Shown: positions 56,869-64,000 of the stretch, in pieces
Layout: every line of letters starts with the position of its first letter
Numbering within the stretch: position 1 is the stretch's first letter
NCBI RefSeq assembly: GCF_910592395.1
Contig: NC_088311.1
Coordinates: 4,156,501-4,220,500 of the forward strand
Origin: Lineus longissimus
Lineage: Eukaryota > Nemertea > Pilidiophora > Heteronemertea > Lineidae
Reading direction: 5' to 3'
Length of the DNA stretch: 64,000 nt
Notes under the pieces: model-generated
What the model saw: the letters and a program-made list of their open reading frames with translations, nothing else
What the model was told of the DNA's origin: nothing
Databases searched by the model: none
Made by a program: the position numbers and the translations under genes

Positions 56869-57839
56869 AATTTCTTGCAACCAATGAAGTAAACTACGAA
56901 TAAAAGGCAGTCATAAATCTTATAAAACATCATAGCAACTATCTGAGACATTCCATATTGCCTTTTTTGCTCCACTGACAAAACTTTAAATGCGAGGGAA
57001 AAATTCCAGTAGGTCACGTGAATAAGATAGGGGGTGGAACAAATAAGAAAGAAAACAGTTGCAAGGACAACCAAAGTGATAACGGCCATTTCATCTTTTC
57101 CAGTTGCCTTTCCACTTCCCGTCATGGCGTCGCGCGTCTTTCTCCTCCTCTTGAGACTGTAGATGATACAACCATTGAAAATTATGATCGTTGATAGAGG
57201 AATGATAGAAAGTAAGGTCACATGGGCTACCTCGTACCCCCATGTGACCAAAGGAGGTACATCGAACTTACACGCAAACTGGCCGAGGACCGTGTCTGAT
57301 ATGCTTTTCTGGTAGATGACGTGGGGCAATGCCAGGAGAACGAAGAAGACGACAGCTACAGCCTGAAAACGTTTCACGGTCCCAACAGCGCAGAATTTGG
57401 CCGCCTTCAGTGGGTATACTACCGCCATGAAACGAGAAAACGTCAGTATAACTATTGTCCAACTTCGAAGGTTTACGCTGCTATAACCAATAAACATGAC
57501 CTCGGCACAAAAAGCGTCTCCAAGCTTTGCAATTTCAGCGGGGAATCTGTTCATTAAGTGCACCTGTAAGTCAGGTATCATGATGATTTCACTCCAAAAA
57601 GCAAAATATAAGAGATACAGAGAACTCGTGTTTGATCTGTATCGCCGCTGAGATAGGACGACAATGATCAAGGCGTTGCTGACAAAGCCCAGCGAAAGGA
57701 TAACTGGCGGTAGATAAAATCCCACAATCAAGTCCGTTAGAGAAAGCTTTTGAGCATTAACTATGGTCACATCCGATCCATTTAGAGTTGACACACTTAC
57801 CGACATATCAAGTGAGAGTACTGATGCCTGTCGTCCCAT
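56811..57839 (-). CDS. class A GPCR, tandem copy 1, 342 aa
   Basis: Intact intronless seven-TM receptor with ATG at 57839; Met12 is a possible alternative start. Glycosylation site NGS at 20-22. TM1 has GFVSN (51-55). TM2 has Glu84 where Asp is usual. Cys111 pairs with Cys190. The DRY motif is SRF (135-137). TM4 lacks its Trp. Pro214 lies in TM5, CSTP (267-270) replaces CWxP in TM6, and TM7 ends LLFVVYF without NPxxY. The tail from Arg325 (REDFKVLVLCKWAKQRGF) is encoded inside the minisatellite, and the stop arises because the next repeat is read in a shifted frame. Remotely similar to invertebrate peptide receptors; ligand unknown. Altered switch motifs suggest unusual activation, but loops and disulfide are intact. 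Confidence 0.9.
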   Translation of the reverse strand: MGRQASVLSLDMSVSVSTLNGSDVTIVNAQKLSLTDLIVGFYLPPVILSLGFVSNALIIVVLSQRRYRSNTSSLYLLYFAFWSEIIMIPDLQVHLMNRFPAEIAKLGDAFCAEVMFIGYSSVNLRSWTIVILTFSRFMAVVYPLKAAKFCAVGTVKRFQAVAVVFFVLLALPHVIYQKSISDTVLGQFACKFDVPPLVTWGYEVAHVTLLSIIPLSTIIIFNGCIIYSLKRRRKTRDAMTGSGKATGKDEMAVITLVVLATVFFLICSTPYLIHVTYWNFSLAFKVLSVEQKRQYGMSQIVAMMFYKIYDCLLFVVYFIGCKKFREDFKVLVLCKWAKQRGF

Positions 57840-58747
57840 GTTGAGCTGAAATTATAGTTTCTACGGTTGGATAATTTTGTACTTAATACCTGCGGACAGA
57901 GCTTACAAACTGAGCACCTGTGGAAAGCAAATCATCCGATCCGTGTTCTTCTTCAAATCGATGACTTATAGTATTGATGATTAACCGAGAGGTTGCTTTT
58001 GAAGAGGTCTGAGGTAGGCTTAAATGAGCGATATCGACGATTCACTGATTCTTCGGCATCAATCTTTTACGTTGCGTACTTTCCTTTTTGCAGGTTATTT
58101 TGATAAGATGCAGTGGTGCCAAATGCGAGTGCAGCTCGTAAATACTCCAAGCTCTTAGTTCACGACCAGAAAACAACCGATAGCCATGCCCTGTGCGTCA
58201 GCCAGTTCAACAAACAGTGGAAACATTACATCGAAAGCAAATGTTTTCAAATATTGTGTTGCCGATTTAACTTTGAAACTAATACGCTTTGAATTGCAAC
58301 TGATTTTTGTTTTGAAATATGAATAATCATCATACCAATGGCATCTCGTTGAGTTGGGGGTCTTTTTAAAAACACAACGCAGGAAATTCGAACTATTTCC
58401 AGTTACAGCCGTGTGACATTGCGCTTTAGCTACACTAGGGCTATTGAGAACTAAAAAAAACTATCATAGGTGACCACCTTATGTTTTAGAGAAGTTCACT
58501 AGGAACTTAAGTATGTACTATATAAGGCAATACACGCATTACATGTATGGCAGGCCTGCCTCGATTGTACCACTAACAGCTTCCCCGCGAACCTCCGAGG
58601 TCTACGGTGACAGTGCACGAGTCGCTGCTTTGTTATTTCACAGAGCACTGCACTCGCCCAATGCCGCAAAAATCGCCCAACCAAGTTCCTTCCACGACAG
58701 GAGCATGTCTTTTAAACCGTTCAAACCGAAATAAAACTCTATGCGAT

Positions 58748-59070
58748 TTAAAGCGAACTGGAACCGCCAAGCCAGTTCGTATGATCTCGTTTTCATTTCC
58801 CGCGTATCGGGTGATCAGAGCGAGGCATGAATGAAACATGGCGCCTAGCTGTCAATCATTCAGTGACGTCACTACTATGGAATTTACTACGAAAATTCAT
58901 GAATGAAAGATCGCATGACTCACGTGATTCTCACATGATTCTCAATAATAACAAATTGAACTGCGCATGCTCGGGCACTGGGGGCGGAGCTACAAATCTG
59001 AACTCGACTTTCTCGGGCGGTGAAAGTCGAAAAGTTGAATAAATCGCTCGGCGGTTCCAGTTCGCTTTAA
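58748..59070. mobile_element. 315-bp MITE with TTAA target duplication
   Basis: The element 58752-59066 has perfect 17-bp terminal inverted repeats (AGCGAACTGGAACCGCC at the left, its exact complement at the right) and is flanked by TTAA (58748-58751 and 59067-59070). Units 1 and 3 of the array hold the empty site with a single TTAA (55720-55723 and 62011-62014). It codes for nothing. TTAA duplication is the signature of piggyBac-type transposition, so mobilisation by a piggyBac-like transposase is inferred. Confidence 0.92.
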
Positions 59071-59850
59071 GTGGACCACAGCTTCACAAACGACATGTTT
59101 CCGGGGAGGATTTTCTTGCGGCTATAATCATCCAAATACAAGTAAAGGAGTCTAAACCAGCAAAGCTGTTCATCTGTCAGATAAATGCTTTTGCATTTTC
59201 ATGCTGTTGTAAGCCAAAATGGGCATTGCCTATCGCATCATTAAAAGTCGTAATTTTGGTCCATTAGTTGCATTAGCTGAACCGTGCATGCATAGGCATC
59301 GAAATATGAAAATCACAAATTGGTGATTTTTAAACGAATATCGTTTTGATCCATAAGTTTATCTCTAACACTCTGTACGTTGTGCAGGTCACATAAACAT
59401 GTGAGATTAGTATAGATGAAATCAAATTCACAGAAAAATACATAATCAAGAATATACGATACATGTACTAAAAGATTAGGAACGCCGTCGAATTTACACT
59501 GTTTTCCTTATTTTTTTCTTGCGTCATCTATATTACTTTCCTGCCATAAATTCCACGAGGTTAATGTTTGTGCTCTGCTAAATCCTCTAGAATGTCCTTC
59601 AACCTTCAGTATGCCACCTACCAATATACACACCAACTTATTATCCACTGTGGTCGAATCGATGCAAAACCATAGCGTATCAGACCTGTCACGTATCATT
59701 TGAAAAGACTACGGATTGCGAGTGACACAGCCAATGCAACCTGCACCACAGATCATAAGGACAAACATTTTTATGTTACTCGTTATTCCTGTTAAAAGAT
59801 TTAGAGGGGCCAGCTGGGTCACCTGTTATCAAAAGACGACGACTCGCACA

Positions 59851-60132
59851 CAACCAACACCTTAAAATCATCTCTGTATCGCCCACTTGCACAAAACCAA
59901 CACCTTAAATCTTCTCTCTTTCGCCAATTGCTCAACGCCAACACCTTAAAATCCTCTCTGTTTCGCCCACTTGCACAAAACCAACACCTTAAAATCCTCT
60001 CTGTTTCGCCCACTTGCACAAAACCAACACCTTAAAATCCTCTCTGTTTCGCCCACTTGCACAAAACCAACACCTTAAAATCCTCTCTGTTTCGCCCACT
60101 TGCACAAAACCAACACCTTAAAATCCTCTCTA
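59851..60132 (-). repeat. 43-bp minisatellite, unit 2 (6 copies)
   Basis: Same repeat and position relative to the GPCR as in unit 1, with two fewer copies. The distal two copies carry the most changes. Confidence 0.9.
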
Positions 60133-61106
60133 AATTTCTTGCAACCAATGAAGTAAACTACGAATAAAAGGCAGTCATAAATCTTATAAAACATCATAGC
60201 AACTATCTGAGACATTCCATATTGTCTTTTTTGCTCCACTGACAAAACTTTAAATGCGAGGGAAAAATTCCAGTAGGTCACGTAAATAAGATAGGGGGTA
60301 GAACAAATAAGAAAGAAAACAGTTGCAAGGACAACCAAAGTGATAACGGCCACTTCATCTTTTCCAGTTGCCTTTCCACTTCCCGTCATGGTGTCGCGCG
60401 TCTTTCTCCTCCTCTTAAGACTGTAGATGATACAACCATTGAAAATTATGATCGTTGAGAGAGGAATGATAGAAAGTAAGGTCACATGGGCTACCTCGTA
60501 CCCCCATGTGACCAAAGGAGGTACATCGAACTTACACGCAAACTGGCCAAGGACCGTGTCTGATATGCTTTTCTGGTAGATGACGTGGGGCAGTGCTAGG
60601 AGAACGAAGAAGACGACAGCTACAGCCTGGAAACGTTTCACCGACCCAACAGTGCAGAATTTGGCCGCCTTCAGTGGGTATACTACCGCCATGAAACGAG
60701 AAAACGTCAGTATAACTATTGTCCAACTTCGAAGGTTTACGCTGCTATAACCAAGAAACATGACCTCGGCACAAAAAGCATCTCCAAGCTTTGCAATTTC
60801 AGCGGGGAATCTGTTCATTAAGTGCACCTGTAAGTGAGGTATCTTGATGATTTCACTCCAAAAAGCAAAAAATAATAGATACAGAGAACTCGTGTTTGAT
60901 CTGTATCGCCGCTGAGATAGGACGACAATGATCAAGGCGTTGCTGACAAAGCCCAGCGAAAGGATAACTGGTGGTAGATAAAATCCCAGAATCAAGTCCG
61001 TTAGAGAAAGCTTTTGAGCATTAACTATGGTCACATCCGATCCATCTAGAGGTGACACACTTACCGACATATCTATTAGTGAGAGTACTGATATCTGTCG
61101 TCCCAT
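60075..61106 (-). CDS. class A GPCR, tandem copy 2, 343 aa
   Basis: Intact intronless paralogue of copy 1. It differs by about 14 substitutions and one inserted Ile near the N-terminus, about 96% identity. Changes cluster at the N-terminus and TM2/loop 1 (EIIMIPD to EIIKIPH), with few in the TM3-TM7 core, where SRF, CSTP and the NPxxY-less TM7 are kept. The C-terminal repeat-encoded tail is identical. Same surface-receptor role is inferred. Confidence 0.9.
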   Translation of the reverse strand: MGRQISVLSLIDMSVSVSPLDGSDVTIVNAQKLSLTDLILGFYLPPVILSLGFVSNALIIVVLSQRRYRSNTSSLYLLFFAFWSEIIKIPHLQVHLMNRFPAEIAKLGDAFCAEVMFLGYSSVNLRSWTIVILTFSRFMAVVYPLKAAKFCTVGSVKRFQAVAVVFFVLLALPHVIYQKSISDTVLGQFACKFDVPPLVTWGYEVAHVTLLSIIPLSTIIIFNGCIIYSLKRRRKTRDTMTGSGKATGKDEVAVITLVVLATVFFLICSTPYLIYVTYWNFSLAFKVLSVEQKRQYGMSQIVAMMFYKIYDCLLFVVYFIGCKKFREDFKVLVLCKWAKQRGF

Positions 61107-62791
61107 GTTGAGCTGAAATTATAGTTTCTACGGTTGGATAATTTTGTACTTAAAACCTGCAGACAGAGCTTACAAGCTGAGCACCTGTGGAAAGCAAATC
61201 ATCCGATCCGTGTTCTTCTTCAAATCGATGACTTATAGTATTGATGATTAACCGAGAGGTTGCTTTTGAAGAGGACTGAGGTAGGCTTAAATGAGCGATA
61301 TCGACGATTCACTGATTCTTCGGCATCAATCTTTTACGTTGCGTACTTTCCTTTTTGCAGGTTTTTTGATAAGATGCAGTGGTGCCAACGGCAAATGCAG
61401 CTCGTAAATATCCAAGCTCTTAGTTCACGACCAGAAAACAACCGATAGCCATGCTCTGTGCGTCAGCCAGTTCAACAAAATGTGGAAACATTATGTCGAA
61501 AGCAAATGCTTTCAAATGTGTTGCCGATTTAACTTTGAAACTAATACGCTTTGAATTGCAACTGATTTTTGTTTTGAAATATGAATAATCATCATACCAA
61601 TGGCATCTCGTTGAGTTGGGGGTCTTTTTAAAAACACAACGTCGGAAAATGGGTACTGATTCCAGTTACAGCCGTGTGACATTGCGCTTTAGCTATACTA
61701 GGGCTATTGAGAACTCAAAAAAACTATCATAGGTGACCACCTTATGTTTTAGAGAGGTTCACTAGGAACCCAAGTATGTACTATATCAGGCAATACACGC
61801 ATTACATGTATGGCAGGCCTGCCTCGATTGTACCACTAACAGCTTCCCTGCGAACCTCCGAGGTCTACGGTGACAGTGCACGAGTCGCTGCTTTGTTATT
61901 ACACACAGCACCGCACTCGCCCAATGCCGCGAAAATCGCCCAACCAAGTTCCTTCCACGACAGGAGCATGTTTTTTAAATCGTACAAACCGAAATAAAAC
62001 TCTATGCGATTTAAGTGGAACACAGCTTCACAAACGACATGTTTCCGGGAAGGATTTGTTGCCGCTATTCATCCAAATACAAGTAAAGGGGTCTAAACCA
62101 GCAAAGCTGTTCACCTGTCAGATAAATGGTTTTGCATTTTCATGCTGTTGTAAGCCAAAATGGGCATTGCCTATCGCATCATTAAAAGTCGTAATTTTGG
62201 TCCATTAGTAGCATTAGCTAAACCGTGCATGCATAGGCATCGAAATATGAAAATCATAAATTAGTGATTTTTAAACTAATATCGTTTAGATCCATAAGTT
62301 AATCTCTAACACTCTGTACGTTGTGCAGGTCACATAAACATGTGAGATTAGTATAGATGAAATCCAATTCACAGAAAAATGCATAATCAGGAATATACGA
62401 TACATGTACTAAAAGATTAGGAACGCCGTCGAATTTGCACTGTTTTCCCTATTTTTTTTCCTGCGTCATCTATATTACTTTCCTGCCATAAATTCCATAA
62501 GGTTAATGTTTGTGCTCGGCTAAATCTCTAGAATGTTCTTCAACATTCAGTATGCCACCTACCAATATACCCACCAACTTATTATCCACTCTAGTCGAAT
62601 CGATGCAAAACCATAGCGTATCAGACCTGTCACGTATCATTTGAAAAGACTACGGATTGCGAGTGACACAGCCAATGCAGCCTGCACCACAGATCATAAG
62701 GACAAACATTTTTATGTTACTCGTTATTCCTGATAAAAGATTTACAGGGGTCAGCTGGGTCACCTGTTATCAAAAGACGACGACTCGCACA

Positions 62792-63192
62792 CAACCAACA
62801 CCTTAAAATCTTCTCTCTATCACCCACTCAAACAAAACCAACACCTTAAAATCATCTCTGTATCGCCCACTCGCACAAAACCAACACCTTAAAATCATCT
62901 CTGTATCGCCCACTCGCACAAAACCAACACCTTAAATCTTCTCTGTATCACCCACTCAAACAAAATCAACACCTTGAATCTTCTCTGTTTCGCCAACTTG
63001 CTCAAAACAAACACCTTAAAATCCTCTCTGTTTCGCCCACTTGCACAAAACCAACACCTTAAAATCCTCTCTGTTTCGCCCACTTGCACAAAACCAACAC
63101 CTTAAAATCCTCTCTGTTTCGCCCACTTGCACAAAACCAACACCTTAAAATCCTCTCTGTTTCGCCCACTTGCACAAAACCAACACCTTAAA
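62792..63192 (-). repeat. 43-bp minisatellite, unit 3 (9 copies)
   Basis: The longest of the three arrays. The distal copies form a distinct variant (ACCCACTCAAAC) shared with the distal copies of unit 1. Confidence 0.9.
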
Positions 63193-64000
63193 ATCCTCTC
63201 TAAATTTCTTGCAACCAATGAAGTAAACTACGAATAAAAGGCAGTCATAAATCTTATAAAACATCATAGCAACTATCTGAGACATTCCATATTGCCTTTT
63301 TTGCTCCACTGACAAAACTTTAAATGCGAGGGAAAAATTCCAGTAGGTCACGTGAATAAGATAAGGGGTAGAACAAATAAGAAAGAAAACAGTTGCAAGG
63401 ACAACCAAAGTGATAACGGCCATTTCATCTTTTCCAGTTGCCTTTCCACTTCCCGTCATGGTGTCGCGCGTCTTTCTCCTCCTCTTAAGACTGTAGATGA
63501 TACAACCATTGAAAATTATGATCGTTGATAGAGGAATGATAGAAAGTAAGGTCACATGGGCTACCTCGTACCCCCATGTGACCAAAGGAGGTACATCGAA
63601 CTTACACGCAAACTGGCCAAGGACCGTGTCTGATATGCTTTTCTGGTAGATGACGTGGGGCAATGCCAGGAGAACGAAGAAGACGACAGCTACAGCCTGA
63701 AAACGTTTCACCGACCCAACAGTGCAGAATTTGGCCGCCTTCAGTGGGTATACTACCGCTATGAAACGAGAAAACGTCAGTATAACTATTGTCCAACTTC
63801 GAAGGTTTACGCTGCTATAACCAAGAAACATCACCTCGGCACAAAAAGCATCTCCAAGCTTTGCAATTTCAGCGGGGAATCTGTTCATTAAGTGCACCTG
63901 TAAGTGAGGTATCTTGATGATTTCACTCCAAAAAGCAAAAAATAAGAGATACAGAGAACTTGTGTTTGATCTGTATCGCCGCTGAGATAGGACGACAATG
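63145..64000 (-). CDS. class A GPCR, tandem copy 3, partial (5' end outside window)
   Basis: The frame is open from the window edge to the stop at 63145 and covers the end of TM1 through the C-terminus (about 285 residues). Very close to copy 2: it differs at Ile for Met in SRF(M/I)AV and reverts to copy-1 residues at two sites (DEMAV, YLIHV), a mosaic pattern. The start codon and N-terminus lie beyond 64000. Confidence 0.88.
   Translation of the reverse strand, partial: IVVLSQRRYRSNTSSLYLLFFAFWSEIIKIPHLQVHLMNRFPAEIAKLGDAFCAEVMFLGYSSVNLRSWTIVILTFSRFIAVVYPLKAAKFCTVGSVKRFQAVAVVFFVLLALPHVIYQKSISDTVLGQFACKFDVPPLVTWGYEVAHVTLLSIIPLSTIIIFNGCIIYSLKRRRKTRDTMTGSGKATGKDEMAVITLVVLATVFFLICSTPYLIHVTYWNFSLAFKVLSVEQKRQYGMSQIVAMMFYKIYDCLLFVVYFIGCKKFREDFKVLVLCKWAKQRGF

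Larger units (their letters stand above)
55493..58519. repeat. tandem segmental duplication, unit 1
   Basis: About 3.03 kb beginning at TATAAGGCAATACACGC. Contains a non-coding 5' part, the 43-bp minisatellite, GPCR copy 1 and its upstream flank. The sequence left of 55493 is not shared with the other units, so this marks the array edge. Confidence 0.85.
58520..61781. repeat. tandem segmental duplication, unit 2
   Basis: About 3.26 kb, collinear with unit 1 after allowing for the 315-bp MITE plus 4-bp duplication and two fewer minisatellite copies. Divergence is a few percent, including in non-coding parts. Confidence 0.85.
61782..64000. repeat. tandem segmental duplication, unit 3 (truncated by window edge)
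   Basis: Collinear with unit 1 from TATCAGGCAATACACGC onward, one minisatellite copy longer, no MITE. It continues past the window, so the array may be longer than three units. Confidence 0.85.

Overview
This is nuclear DNA from an animal, most likely a marine invertebrate bilaterian. The reasons are AT-rich sequence with long introns, GT-AG exon structure with matching phases, rhodopsin-type peptide-receptor-like GPCRs, a receptor guanylate cyclase built from 21 exons, a tRNA-derived SINE and TTAA-flanked MITE sequence. The sequence alone does not settle the phylum; hemichordate, echinoderm, cephalochordate or lophotrochozoan would all fit.

Layout. An intronless class A GPCR lies at 495-1541 (+). 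A two-exon gene for a 170-residue, possibly myristoylated protein lies at 3772-4904 (+). A two-exon gene for a small secreted four-cysteine peptide lies at 7223-7960 (+), with a TATA box and poly(A) signals. A Ser/Thr-rich, heavily N-glycosylated single-pass membrane protein is encoded at 9541-10851 (-). About 21 kb (11-32 kb) then holds no gene I can support, only an old SINE and a few decayed repeats. A small three-exon membrane-protein gene is proposed at 32375-34006 (+).

The largest gene is a receptor guanylate cyclase on the minus strand, 53934 down to 35475. I assembled 21 exons, total 2760 nt, encoding 919 aa. Every splice phase matches and the conserved kinase-homology, dimerisation and cyclase motifs run through without a break. 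Its ectodomain is short and cysteine-rich and lacks room for the usual ANF-type ligand-binding domain. Intron 6 carries a 2.65-kb fold-back element: an almost perfect palindrome with tandem-repeat arms, inverted-repeat ends and a 6-bp target duplication.

The right end (55.49 kb to the edge) is a tandem array of three roughly 3-kb units. Each unit carries one minus-strand intronless GPCR, about 96% identical in protein between copies 1 and 2; the third runs off the window. In each unit the end of the GPCR reading frame has been amplified into a 43-bp minisatellite (8, 6 and 9 units). The middle unit alone contains a 315-bp TTAA-flanked MITE whose empty site is preserved in the other two.

Functionally the window joins two kinds of receptor: peptide-GPCR-like proteins and a membrane cyclase that would make cGMP. 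There is no operon logic and I infer no shared pathway from their proximity.
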